Shown here: positions 19,787-30,215 of the stretch, piece after piece
Numbering within the stretch: the first letter of the stretch is position 1
Layout: each line of letters starts with the position of its first letter
Assembly (NCBI GenBank): GCA_036925085.1
Contig: JAUPFP010000051.1
Location: 959,001 to 1,023,000 of the forward strand
DNA: 64,000 bases
From: Brachycybe producta
Lineage: Eukaryota > Arthropoda > Diplopoda > Playtdesmida > Andrognathidae
Direction of reading: 5' to 3'
Notes under the pieces: generated by a model
Database searches by the model: none
Told to the model about the DNA's origin: nothing
The model's input: the letters and a program-made list of their open reading frames with translations, nothing else
Program-made: the position numbers and the translations under genes

Positions 19787-20197
19787 TTAGTTTTTTCTTG
19801 GGCGTTTATTTATTTCTGCTATATAAGCTTGTTTTTGTCTTTTAGTCATATATGCTAATTCACTTCGATTTACAAATCTCCAGTATTGGGTTTTTTCTTC
19901 TGCTTGTTTTTGTAGTTCTTCTACTTCTTTAGGTGATAATGCTTCTTTTTCCCAATTTTCTGTTTCAGTGGTATTTGTTGTATTTTGTGTTTCAATCTCT
20001 TTGTCCCAATCTTCTATTGGAGGAGGAATATAAAAGTTGTATGACTTTGTGGGTTTAATGTGTTCAGAAACTTGACAAACCGATTGTTGATTTTGTGGGC
20101 TGTAAGGACATCTCATGTAATGTGAATTGTACTTAGATTTGTTGATTACACCACATTTTTTATTCCAGGGACATAGCATTAAATGTGAATGATTCAT
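19787..20197 (-). CDS. E2 first ORF: CHHC-type zinc finger, GTSF1/Asterix-like
   Basis: Intact 136-residue ORF nearest the PBS; its ATG at 20197 is preceded in frame by a TAA. Residues 9-30 form C9-x5-C15-x10-H26-x3-C30 beginning C-P-W-N, close to the CHHC fingers of U11-48K, TRM13 and GTSF1 (C-P-[YF]-[DN]-x2-H...H-x3-C), with Cys in place of the second ligand. Residues 57-67 read IPPPIEDWDKE, and a second acidic-Trp motif ENWEKE is at 80-85. A conserved acidic tryptophan PP-x-EDWD region is what I know from GTSF1/Asterix C-termini. The C-terminal half is charged, with a Lys/Arg-rich end. It is the only intact short gene in a badly broken element. It could instead be an N-terminal piece of Gag. 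Function in the element is inference. Confidence 0.6.
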   Translation of the reverse strand: MNHSHLMLCPWNKKCGVINKSKYNSHYMRCPYSPQNQQSVCQVSEHIKPTKSYNFYIPPPIEDWDKEIETQNTTNTTETENWEKEALSPKEVEELQKQAEEKTQYWRFVNRSELAYMTKRQKQAYIAEINKRPRKN

Positions 20198-20273
20198 ACT
20201 AAAATGTTATAGTGCAATCCAATGTGAGTAGCTTTTTGAACCAAAAAAAATTTATATCATCAATTTTTTCAAA

Positions 20274-20291
20274 ATCCTGTCAACTGCGCCA
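20274..20291 (-). other. E2 primer-binding site
   Basis: Three bases inside the LTR the minus strand reads TGGCGCAGTTGACAGGAT. It resembles the tRNA-Ser-type sites used by Drosophila 17.6/297-type errantiviruses, as far as I recall. Confidence 0.7.
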
Positions 20292-20294
20292 TTT

Positions 20295-21539
20295 TGTTAC
20301 TTCTCCTTGAGTGACCGAAGACTTTATTATAAGGAGTAACTGTTTAACTTTAGGTTCGGTATTCGGCCAATGAAGACCATTTAAGACATACTCATGATTT
20401 CTCAATTTAATAAAAAATGTTTTTTAATGAATCAATGTTAGGATATACATGGTTTAGTCCCCAGCCTTAATATGAATATAATAATAATACAAAATGTAAA
20501 AGGTTCTAAAAGTTTCAATAAAAATACATAAAGTAATTGAAAACACAAATAAGGAAAAGAAAAAGGAAAATAAGAAAAACTAGATTTCACAGCTTACATT
20601 AAGATTTCCATGTTGAAGTTAATATGCCTTTAAATTGCAAATGCTTTTCTAAGTTTCCTCCAACACAACTGAACACAGTGGTTTTTCGGTTAGGTTGTGT
20701 TACGGCTCAGTGTAATTGTGAAAATAAACACATAGGCTTATATCCTAGGTTTGTTTACAGCCACTGAAGGCAGCACAACTAAACACAGTGGTATTCCACG
20801 GTTTGGTTTGTGTAGGAATGACCAGATGACATCAACAATCTTAGGCATACAACCTAGTAGAGCTTCAGTGGTTTTCTTTGGATTTGATGGCAAAAGCCAA
20901 AATCCCAGTGAAAGTTAAGTTCAAACTTTTACTTATTTATACCATTTTCACTTTCATTGGAACCCACTGCTCTACTGCTGATTGGTCTATTTTATTGTGT
21001 GAGGTGAATATTAAGTAGTAAATAATAAAAACAAATGTATTTTGATCTCTAGTCCTATTTTTCATAAGCAGGACCAGTGGAACAAGTTGGGCGTTTTTTA
21101 ATGAATTTTGGGGGGTGGGTGACTTTTTATTTAGTTCCCTTTAATGTGTAAATACCCCCTTTTGATGTGTGTCTGGCTATTTTAGTCAGACATACATCTA
21201 TCTTTGTTCTACTGTCCTCTTATGTTGGTAGGGGATTAAAAAGAGGGGAGACTTAAGCCTAACAAAACAAACTACAAAAATATATAAAATACTAAAAAAC
21301 CCACCACCACATCTTATTGAAAAAAACTTAAAAAAGTTTTTTGTACATAAAAAACAATATACTTCTTCTCCACCACCCTCTTAATGCTAAATCACCAAAG
21401 GTATTTTATTGTAAAATATGTCTGTCCTCTTTTTGTTATAGGCCTTTTTTATAATTGAAAATACAATTTCAAAAATAAACATTTTCAAATGTAATGTTGT
21501 TAGAAAAAATACATGTTATATGTTTTTAGCATGTAACAC
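20295..21539 (-). repeat. E2 5' LTR (1245 bp)
   Basis: On the minus strand it starts TGTTACATGC at 21539 and ends AGAAGTAACA at 20295, with inverted TGTTAC/GTAACA ends, directly before the PBS. A TATA-like GGTATAAATAAG is at about 20934-20945 and an AATAAA at about 20327-20332. Its first 44 bases recur beside the polypurine tract at 11846-11889. Confidence 0.85.
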
Positions 21540-21799
21540 ATCAGAGAGTAGTCTAGCCGTACCGCAGCACAGCTCTGCTCAGGCATTGTCTATTCCTCTT
21601 CTTTGTGTGCATTTTGGCATGGGCTACTCAGACCTGGAGACATCCCCGCATGGTTGACCACAGCCATCCAAATAGATTCCCTCGATATACCGTCTTGTTG
21701 AACCTTGACGTCAACTCCTTCAGGTTTTGGTGACTCCGCTTCTTGTGGGTGTGAGTGGTTCCCTTAGTAGTTTAAAGCATTGTGGTGATTATCAAAATG

Positions 21800-22990
21800 A
21801 AAATAATGCATTTGGTTATTAATCAATATGGGCACCATCTTCATTCCATTTGGTAGAACGTGAATTTTGTCAGCACAGATAACTTCCGCCCAGTAGATCG
21901 TTTTCTCTGCTGGAACTTCAGTAAACCATCTGGATTAGTCTTGATGTCCTGCGTCTTTTCAGACATGGCCGTGTTCTTCTTCTTCCATGTCTGTTGTTTC
22001 TTCTGCTGCTGTTGCTGCTGCTGTTTCGGTTGTTGAGGCTTCTGCTGCTGGGCTGGCTGGTTAGCGTCTTCTCCCCGATCAGCTTTCTCTCCATCTGGGC
22101 GGCAAACTTGACGAAGTCGTAAAGGTTGTCCTTCGGCGCCCCAAACAGGTGCAGCTTCAAAGATGGTAAAAGACTTTTCCTCAGGCTCGAAATCAGCAAT
22201 GAGTCGTCATCTTGGGGATGGATCCTTCAATACATCTCTGCATACTCTTCCGCGTTGACCTTAAAAATGTTGTTATTTTTTGGGTCCTTGCGGACAGCTC
22301 GTTTTTCATCCTCACTTTCTGGTCAGGTAACAGAAATTCATTTATAATTCCGCTACGCATCATAGGCCAATTTATTTCGCCATATTCCAATCGAAAACGA
22401 GCAAACCATTTGATTGGTTGTTTACAAAGGAGACCAGTAAAGTGACTGCATTGCTGCAGGGAGTTCCATTGGTGCACAATAACAGTATCTTCGAACTCTT
22501 CAACGTAAAAAAGTATGTTCTCAGATCCATCGTTCTTTGGAAAACCCGGTAGTGGATGAAGTGAAGTTTTTTTCAGAATACGGCGTCGGTCCCAAGTTCG
22601 AAGTCCATTCCAGGAGCTTCGGCCCTGAGCTTGCGCCCGGATTCTGTCGGCAAATTGCTTTGATTTCTGGGATTTTTCTCATGGGTGTGTTCAAGGCGGC
22701 ATGGAGTTGATTCTCCACATAACCTTTTTACCAATTCCTTTCGACTCTCAGGAGTTGCGTCCTTCATGAGTTCGGCAAACCGGTCGACCATCTTCTGTCC
22801 ATTGCTTTGTTGAGACGCTTCAGAAGATGCTGCTTCCATTTTTAGTCGGGTGTCGGCTTGGGGTTCCTCCTCTTTGGCATGTTTTTCTTCCTCTAAGAGT
22901 CGCTTCTTTTTGGCAAGTGCTCTCAGCTTGTCCTCCTTCTCTTGCTTCCATACATCTCAGGCAACTGAGCTTTCTTTCACAATTGAAAAT
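21800..22990 (-). pseudogene. gag: E3 Gag remnant
   Basis: Shifted frames together look like a retrotransposon gag. A charged coiled-coil start (about 22960-22840, KEDKLRALAKKKRLLEEEK) runs into 22839-22573 (MVDRFAELMKDATPESRKEL). Then 22477-22193 gives the gag core (MHQWNSLQQCSHFTGLLCKQ, then KWFARFRLEYGEINWPMM), and 22199-21918 gives a late part (LYDFVKFAAQMERKL) and a Gln/Lys-rich tail. At least three frame changes occur. The region to 21540 has no clear gene. Confidence 0.65.
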
Positions 22991-23055
22991 ACGATACTGT
23001 TTCATGTTATTCAACACACTCTTCAAGGGTAAAACGAGGTAGCAAGTTTTATAAA

Positions 23056-23073
23056 CTACCCCTACATCCACCA
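23056..23073 (-). other. E3 primer-binding-site candidate
   Basis: Five bases inside the LTR the minus strand reads TGGTGGATGTAGGGGTAG. The position fits a tRNA primer site; the tRNA is not assigned. Confidence 0.4.
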
Positions 23074-23078
23074 TATAT

Positions 23079-24471
23079 TGTGACGGGCCTTTTTCCCAGG
23101 TAGAATCTGCTTTTTTTTATTGATACGAGCAAGTTTTCACTCAAATTAAAGGTGATTGGTTAAGTCACCAATTCTAATGCCCCGGGAGGACTAGACCAAT
23201 ATAACGTCTATTTAATTTCCTCACTAGTGTCTTATAAAGACTCAGTCTTGAGGATCTTTTATCTCTGTATCTCTCGGACTTGCATCTGTTAGTTTACCAT
23301 TGAAAAGAATGCGAATATACTCACAAACTCGATGTTGCAGGTTTGCACCTGTTGAATTTGAATTTGAATTTGAATTTGAAAAATTACTCTGCAAGCAGCC
23401 ATAAAGGCCTATGGCAGAGGGACAAGAGTCCAAGTGCAGCATAAAAAATGCATTGTCAAAACCAGAAAATATAAAACCCTAATGATATAAACCCAACAAC
23501 AATTTCAATATTTTTTAATGCTGCAAATATATGCATTGTCAAAACAAAACAAAATTATGACTCCCATAAAATACGTTTTTCCTGCACAAAATCCCCAGCA
23601 AGCGAGTTCCATTGTCGAATCGCCCTCGGGACAAATGACCAGTAATAAGAATCTGTTCATGCAAAAATCTCTCCAACTTTGTTAAAGTGGTCACCCCTAC
23701 CCAAATATAATGCCCTGCAAAGTTTACTTGAAGTAGGTTTAGGGCAAGAGCCTTCTAGCATTCGATTAAAGATATTAAGATTAAAATCTGAACGTCTTGA
23801 AGACTTGAAGTATCCAATGGGTGTAGAGCTGCAACGAAATGATGATTTGCACAGGCACGAAATAATTAACTTCAAAATAAATTAAACACAACAGTAGTTT
23901 TATGTATAAAGGTGAAGATTTATTCAACATATAAAAATGATAAGTGAAATGATAAATTGGTTTACAATACAACACATGTAAAAATAATGTTTGAAAATAA
24001 GAATGCAAGAACCTAGCCAAAATTGGGCATAGGTTCGTTGTTTAAGAATTAACTATACACTTAAAAACACGTCTCTATTTATACCCTGAGAATCCAAAAG
24101 TCGGATTCGCAGGACACTTTTCTCTGATTGGACAAAAAAAAGTTTGGGCCCAAATAGACCAATCAAGGGATTGGTTTTTTTGGCCAAAACGATGACTCAT
24201 GGTCTCTTATCACATATAGGTGATAATAGAAGAAAACGTAAACAACTTACTTAAAAAGTAATAAAATCCACTAAAGTGGAAGTTGAGAACAATGGCAAAC
24301 AGGGAAGAACGATAAGGTCAAGTTAAAAATAGAATCTGGTTAAATCGGCACCTATGAATACCAAGTGGCCCAGAATCTATGTACAACAAAATACAAGGTG
24401 CAAACAAAGTTTAAAAACACCCAAACTAAAACGGCGCTAAATTAATAAAAAGCAGTGGGCCCAAATATACA
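23079..24471 (-). repeat. E3 5' LTR, enlarged by a LINE insertion
   Basis: It aligns with the solo LTR 37159-38103 across its length apart from about 450 extra bases at 23351-23803. On the minus strand it has a TATA-like GGTATAAATAGAG (about 24074-24086), and the ends are TG...CA type. Confidence 0.8.
23351..23803 (-). mobile_element. 5'-truncated LINE fragment inside the E3 LTR
   Basis: On the minus strand the sequence ends in an ATTCAA repeat (4 units, 23351-23379), typical of a LINE tail. Upstream, the frame reads FNKVGEIFA, a TGA, then WSFVPRAIRQWNSLAGDF and a stop, which is the usual C-terminal end of jockey/CR1-like LINE reverse transcriptases (F-x-PR-x-I-x-x-WNSL). It interrupts the LTR between CACCTGTT and ACTTGAAGTATCC. 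Confidence 0.75.
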
Positions 24472-24844
24472 GTATACGAAATGCACTATATAATATCGCA
24501 GATTGAGAACATTTCACAATATACATTTTGAGTAAATACTTTTCTTTATCCTAGTATAAACCTGCCTTGCATTGAAAAAATTAATGCACAAAAACCCCGC
24601 CAGGACTTGAACCAAGCACCTGTCACTTTTCTGCCAAAGACAATTTTGCTACCAATGTAAATAGTGAGATCAAAAGTGACCTTTACCATAACCCATGTGG
24701 GTTAATACTACTAAGAAGCCCATCTAAAGATGTGTATACTGGTTAATTTTCACGATTCTAGAGTATGTAGTTTCCTTGAACATTTGTACACAAAGGGAGG
24801 GAGAGAAGGAGAGATAGAGAGAGTCAGCTCTTAGCAAATTATGG

Positions 24845-24845
<1 letters not shown>
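24472..24845. other. Spacer without recognised gene
   Basis: AT-rich sequence with a GA-rich tract near 24795-24825. I see no coding or element structure. Confidence 0.5.
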
Positions 24846-24881
<36 letters not shown>

Positions 24882-24905
24882 CTTCTATCTACTATATATA
24901 TATAT
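24846..24905. repeat. (TA)n microsatellite
   Basis: A run of about 36 alternating TA bases followed by a second short TA run before 24905. Confidence 0.95.
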
Positions 24906-25563
24906 GGACCTGTTTTGACTTTGTAAAATCTGCTTAATTTCAGATACGAGGCGAATTTTCACTCGTATCTTAAGTGGTTGGCTAGGTCACTTATTCTACC
25001 TGGCCCGGGAAGACTAGACCAATATAACGTCTATAATGAATGTCATCACTAGTCTCGTTAAAGACTCTCACAGTCTTGAGGATCTTTTGTCTTTGCACTT
25101 CGGCAGACTTTCATCCGTAAATTACTCTTGGTCAGGTTTGCACCTTGCTTGTAGTATCCGATTAGGTGTAGAGCTGCAGGATGATGATAAAAAAGCAGTC
25201 ACAAAATATTGAAATTACTAATTAATAAATCAACAATGTTTAAAGTAGAAATATATAAATATTTATTTTGTAGATAGAAATGTGCATAGAAATAACTTTG
25301 GTTGAAACACACAACAGTTATATAAAGAAAATTGCAAAAATAATTAATGAAATGAATCTAGCCAGAATTGGGCATATGTTTGGTATTGTAAAAGTGAACC
25401 AAACAGTCAACAAAAACATTCCTTTATATACCTTGAGAATCCCTAAGTTGGAGTCTCAGGACTCTTTTCTCTGATTGGACAATTTTGAGACCAAATGGAC
25501 CAATCAAAGGATTGGTTCAGTTAGCCAAACTGCTCACTCAGACTTTATCACAAGTGATGTAAC
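24901..25563 (-). repeat. E3-type LTR fragment
   Basis: It matches 37159-37870, with the shared blocks GACTAGACCAATATAACGTC, CAGTCTTGAGGATCTTT, the TATA-bearing CTTTATATACC and the CCAATCAAAGGATTGG region, but stops before the last third of the LTR. Confidence 0.75.
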
Positions 25564-25800
25564 GAATCGCGTTATTTTATATTTCGAACTGCTCTGTATA
25601 ATTAAAGGAATGTGATGGGCAGATTCTCACCTCACACTTGGGGTGGCCGAGAGGTAATCAAGATTATACCTCCCTGCCCACCAGAATGAGGAAGAAGCAC
25701 AAGAGGCTTTTATCGTCGATTTTTATAGGATGTATCCTAGAGAAATCGACGATGCAGAAATTTTGACCAGTGAGAAATCTGTTGGGCATAACAAAAAGGG
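25564..25800. other. Spacer between two LTR fragments
   Basis: No gene is seen. It has a short inverted repeat (ATCGTCGATTT near 25711 and AAATCGACGAT near 25743). Confidence 0.5.
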
Positions 25801-26018
25801 TAGAAGATCCTTATAAGTGGTACAAGTGAGTTTTCACTCATATTAATAGTGAGTGGCTAGGTCACTAATTCTATCTGCCCGGGAGGACTAGACCAATATA
25901 AAGTCTATTTAACTTACTTTTATCTTTGTACTTGTCGGAGTTGCGTCCGTAAATTTACCTTTGAAAATAGTGCAAATATACTCACCTTGCACTTGTTGAC
26001 GACTTGAAGTATCCAAAT
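25801..26018 (-). repeat. E3-type LTR fragment cut by E4
   Basis: It shares TTTTCACTC, GTGAGTGGCTAGGTCACTAA and CGGGAGGACTAGACCAATAT with the other copies and is cut at CTTGAAGTATCCAAA exactly where the E4 LTR starts. Confidence 0.75.
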
Positions 26019-26718
26019 TGTAACACACAGTAACTCCCGTTCCCTCCAAAACCATAACTTGGGGGTAAACAACTCCCGCTTGTCCCTCCCTCCTCTCTGA
26101 CTCACACTTCTGATGCACATCGAAGTGGCAGAGTAATACACTTAGGACCATGGTCACTTGGACCTGGTTACACCTCGTAGGTATACGCAGGTCCAAGGTA
26201 TAAAAAGACTGTGTTCCTCTTTGTTCCTCATCCTTGTCTTTGCTCTCTTTCGTACTACGTAGATATTTATCCATATCACATCATGGGCATGAGGACGCAC
26301 CTTTGATATTCAATATTCATCCTTGTAAACTAAGTGTTTCCGTACAAAGATGAATAAAAGTGTTTATAATGGAAAACAGCGTTGTCTCTATTTTTGGTAA
26401 CTAATAACTTCTCTACAGAGGCCGGAGACACCATAGGGCAAGGAAGCATATGATCCTGAAGCAGCTACAGCATCTTCAAGAATGGTAATCACCACGAGGG
26501 AAGATGCATATCAGCGTCGACAGAGAGAAGGATGGCCACCATCCTTCTGCATCGATTTCACCCCCAATGCAGGAGAATGATTGTTATCCAACTCCATCCA
26601 ACTCTTTCTGTAGCTTAAATCTTCTCTGTACAGGCACCGCATGATACCGAGAAGAAACGAGCTATAGAAATCATCATCATTAGTTGGGTAAAAATATAGT
26701 CGGCGTCAAAAGCCCACA
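26019..26718 (+). repeat. E4 5' LTR (700 bp)
   Basis: TGTAACACACAG...AAGCCCACA. It aligns end to end with 33190-33890. TATA-like GGTATAAAAAG is near 26188 and AATAAA near 26353. Confidence 0.9.
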
Positions 26719-26740
26719 TTTGGTGGAGGTGTGGGGTATG
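26719..26740 (+). other. E4 primer-binding-site region
   Basis: TTTGGTGGAGGTGTGGGG follows the LTR directly. It is similar in form to the E1 and E3 sites (TGGTGG...). The tRNA is not assigned. Confidence 0.5.
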
Positions 26741-29484
26741 CCTCCATTTGCCTTCTCCGACCTGTCTACAGAAGCCGTCCTTTGTCTAAAGTCTCGTGAT
26801 TGTGCCTCACAATCCTTCGTCCATCCTTTTTATATAGGAGCCACGTGTTGAGAGAGACCAGCAATTGCATCAAAAGTCAACCGCGTGGTGCCGAATCTGT
26901 GGAACCATGTGTTGAGAAACTTTGTGACCACACACATCATGGGACGACCGCGTGATTCTGTCATGTCCAGAGAGACATGTGGAGAAAGAACTTTTGTCTG
27001 CCATCCGCTTAGCACTCGGGGGAACACGGAGGCAACTGTTGTAGACACGTGTTTCTGTCCATCTTTTTGTTTTATGTTCTATGCTTCATCGTCATCCCTG
27101 TTTTCTACACTCTTCTTTATATTTCGAGGTGAAACCCACTTGACCCTCCTCCGTATCATTGGTTGGTAGGTGGGCAACACTTCAAACAAATTCTTTTTAG
27201 AAGTAAGCAAACAAATCTCAGCTACTTGTCTTTTCACCTATGAATAGGCCTTTAAAAGACGTGTCTTTTAATTGTGCCTATTATCTTCACTCTTCACTTT
27301 TAATTTTCCTAGCAAGTTTTCGTCCTAACTCCGTATCATTGTTAGGGGCTTACAAGCTAAAACTAACTTTTATCTAGCCACATGGGACTCTGTTGTCCCC
27401 CTTCTCTTTGTTCTTGTATTTCTACCATGTGCTTCTTTTGGGACCCTCTATGTCCCAAATCATCATCTTTAAACTCGCCATCATCACCTCAATGTGAACT
27501 ATCTCCATTGGACACCATTGAAGCACTGGCCGCCATCTTGGTTCGAACGGACACTCTTCAAAAAGCGCCAATGGAGCGGTTTTTCGCCCCATGTGAACAC
27601 TTTGTTGTATCTTCTCTTCTCTTTTTGTTCTCTTCTTTCTTCGCTTCCAAAGGGCCTGCACGTGAACGCCCCTGGTGGAGTTTCTCTTTTTCAAGAAAAT
27701 CTCTTTTTTCTTTTCGAATTTTCTCTCTTTTGTGCTCTTCTTCCTGGTGGCTCCCAAAGCGCCACCTGGTTGATTTCATCAACTTGAACATTTCGGACAT
27801 TGCAATAAATTCTACAACTGGAAGTGGACACCACAGCATCACCTATGGACCTCTTCTCTTCACTCAACATAGTTCCCACTGCCACTGACTGCCCTTTTCA
27901 TCCAGAGCCATCCACCAGTGAGGATCATGAAATTCATCAGTCTGAACATTTCTTCTTGTTTAAAAAGAACTTTTCTTTTTAAACAATCATGATTTGCTCT
28001 TTTCAATAAATTAGATTCTGGGACGTGTGGTCACCACATCAGAATCCACTACACTTTAGAGCAATTCAGCTTTCTTCTCACTCTTTTTTATAAAAGCCCA
28101 GCCATCTTGTACTTTTATTCTTTCTGTCCTCTTCAGAAAGTTCAGCCATCTTGAACTTTCATTGCTTTGTGTGTACTCTACGCACATACTCTTAATTCTT
28201 ATTTCAAGTGAATCTAAGTGTGTGGGGACTGCATTTTAGTTTCACTCTTCTCTCTTAATTTCCAATTTCTTGCAGTGCAATATTTGATTGGGTGGTGTAC
28301 CACACACGAATTTTGCATTGTGCATCTACTGTTCTTATTGAGGACTCCTAGAACTCTTATAACCTCTATGTGGTCGCCATATGCCACGTGTTGAGAGATT
28401 TTCTCTGATTATCACACAAAGATTTTCAAGAAAGAATTTACAACACTACACCAGTTGGGACCACGATACCCAACTGGAGAACAACACCACCATCTACACA
28501 ACAAACAAAACAACACCACCATCTTTATTAAACGTAGGTAAACCGTTGTTACTCAGTGTATAAGAGTACGAGGGTGTCGGTTACCAACAAAAGATTGCGA
28601 TCTACAGCGGAATCATCGATTACATTGATACTACTGACTATTACCAACTACTACGTGTTGAACGAGTCACCACATAATGGATACCCACCGACGACTAAGT
28701 GGGGCTGCTCGGAAGGCTCTTCTGCACTCCGGAGGCAGCACGCACCAATCAGAGCTGTGGAGAACTCACCCAACACCACAGACTACAGCACATACACTGC
28801 ACATGCCGCATAGTCACTCACGGCTGTCCCACAACATGGCACCACCGTTTGTGACAATGCACACCAATCTACTGTGCAGCGCACGGCTTACACACCATAC
28901 AATCGCTCTCTACAGCAGTTACCATCATCGGTATACTACCCTTCATATTCTCAACAATTTCAAGCAGAACGATCCCAGCCACGGTGCTACGTTGCACAAA
29001 CGCAGCAATGTGATGGCTGTAAACAAAATCGACAAACTGAAAATAAAAGTGGCCCACCTAGTGGCCAGCTACAATAGCGCCGATTCACCGCCTGCACTAC
29101 TACTAACTCCATGAACTACGACACCTCAACGATCACGACATCACAGATATCGTAGCAAATCGAACAGCTCTTCGTCGCACTCTGTCGGTTACCGAGAGCA
29201 GTATGAGCCTCACTATGATCGACACTACAGACGACATGCACCAGGTCAATACGTTTCACCTGAAGAGCGCATGTACTATGTATCACATTATAGAAACTAT
29301 GAGCGTGCAGAACAGCAGCACGTGTACCCGACCTACAAACCTATAAGGGACTCCTCCGATATGGACCTCGGCACCACTGCCACAGCATCGGATCCACCTC
29401 CTGCCAACACCAATTATGACATCAGCACTTTGGCCAACATACCAATAATGATGGCAAACCAAATCTCTTGAGTCAACTCGAGAG
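26741..29484 (+). other. E4 leader and presumed gag region, no gene recognised
   Basis: About 2.7 kb lie between PBS and protease. Open stretches are short or biased (for example 28677-29114, His/Thr/Leu rich) and I cannot match them to gag. The phrase CCACGTGTTGAGAGA or a variant recurs at about 26841, 26908 and 28384. 29000-29100 reads CDGCKQN in one frame and KIDKLKIKVAHLVASYN in another, which may be gag residue. Confidence 0.4.
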
Positions 29485-29718
29485 ATGGACGACCTCGCTG
29501 CTTGGCATGGCATCCTGGAGGCCCTTAACATTGCTGCCACTGCATTGGAGTATACCAACAATGAAATGGTTGCCATATTAACCCCAGGTGGTGGGCTTTC
29601 ACTACAAGGATGCCCCTGTTGCCGCCGAATGCTGAAGGACCTATATAGACAACTAAAGAATACATGTTTGCCTAAAGAAATCGGAGAACACAGTGTAGTG
29701 ATGGTAGCCCAAAGATAA
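29485..29718 (+). CDS. E4 small ORF before protease, unknown
   Basis: The 77 residues are MDDLAAWHGILEALNIAATA at the start, a CPCCRRMLKDLYRQLKNTC segment at about 44-62, and an end that overlaps the upstream side of the protease. It may be the end of a decayed gag. The Cys pattern is not a standard zinc knuckle. Confidence 0.35.
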   Translation: MDDLAAWHGILEALNIAATALEYTNNEMVAILTPGGGLSLQGCPCCRRMLKDLYRQLKNTCLPKEIGEHSVVMVAQR

Positions 29719-30215
29719 CTCTTACTGTTAATGAGAAAGAGGTCCACATGCTTTTGGACACCGGAGCTCATGGCAGCGTTATAACTCATAGCCTAGCAAA
29801 ACGGCTCCAACTCAACATTGAGCCTATGGCTCGCCTTCCCAAAATCGAGGGGGTTGGAGGAGCCACTATTGCCATGACAGGGCAAGTCTCTGCTACTGTG
29901 GAAATTGCCAACCAATCTGCCACCGGCTGTTTGCTGGTTATCACCGGCCCACCCGACGCCATCTTGGGCCGAGACCTGGGTGGGGCACTAAGGCTCCTTG
30001 TGTCCATGCAGACTAACAAAGTCTACTTGGAAGATGACCTCTTCGAGTCCACGCTCCGAAGGCAATGTATTCAGGCGTATGTCAAGAGTGCCTTAGAAGA
30101 AATTACACCAGCCACTCTTGGGGAGATGGTCACTGCTCCCATTGACGTCTCCCCTCAAAGGGATAACACAACTCATTGGATGAGGGACAGCACTAGTGGA
30201 GGTAGAGGCCTCTAG
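29700..30215 (+). CDS. pro: E4 aspartic protease
   Basis: The catalytic motif is LLDTGAHGSVITHSLAKRL, followed by the flap-like EGVGGATIAMTGQV and the ILGRDLGGALRL motif near the end of the fold. Upstream in-frame residues (TVNEKEVHM) probably belong to it. E6 has the same ILGRDLG...MxTNKVYLEDDLF segment, which shows they are one family. After about 30190 the frame is lost and the pre-RT spacer continues at 30196-30498. Confidence 0.8.
   Translation, partial: DGSPKITLTVNEKEVHMLLDTGAHGSVITHSLAKRLQLNIEPMARLPKIEGVGGATIAMTGQVSATVEIANQSATGCLLVITGPPDAILGRDLGGALRLLVSMQTNKVYLEDDLFESTLRRQCIQAYVKSALEEITPATLGEMVTAPIDVSPQRDNTTHWMRDSTSGGRGL

Larger units (their letters stand above)
11846..21539 (-). mobile_element. 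E2: errantivirus-like LTR retroelement with env, 3' LTR interrupted by E1
   Basis: The order on the minus strand is 5' LTR, PBS, CHHC ORF, gag fragment, protease, RT/RNase H, integrase, env region, basic ORF, polypurine tract and 3' LTR start. The 3' LTR is only its first 44 bases (11889-11846), identical to the first 44 bases of the 5' LTR, and stops exactly at the outer end of E1. The rest of this LTR is expected left of the window beyond E1. Pol and env carry several frameshifts and stops, and gag lacks its capsid part. Confidence 0.9.
21540..24471 (-). mobile_element. E3: 5' part of an LTR retroelement, interrupted by E2
   Basis: An LTR (23079-24471) is followed on the minus strand by a PBS-like stretch and a decayed gag that ends at the outer edge of E2 (21539). 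The remainder is expected left of the window. The LTR family recurs as solo LTRs at 37159 and 59222 and as fragments at 24901 and 25801. Confidence 0.75.

Noticed and set aside
23351..23379. GAATTT repeat as an independent microsatellite
   Set aside because: It is the 3' tail of the LINE fragment, given the RT C-terminal residues directly upstream on the same strand.
25630..25700. tRNA-like box A (GTGGCCGAGAGGTAA)
   Set aside because: No box B (GGTTCGA) at the right distance and no cloverleaf; a chance match.
27382..27888. 168-codon frame as a possible E4 gag
   Set aside because: Ser/Phe/Cys/Leu-rich with CT-rich DNA beneath it, and no gag motif; it may be low-complexity leader.
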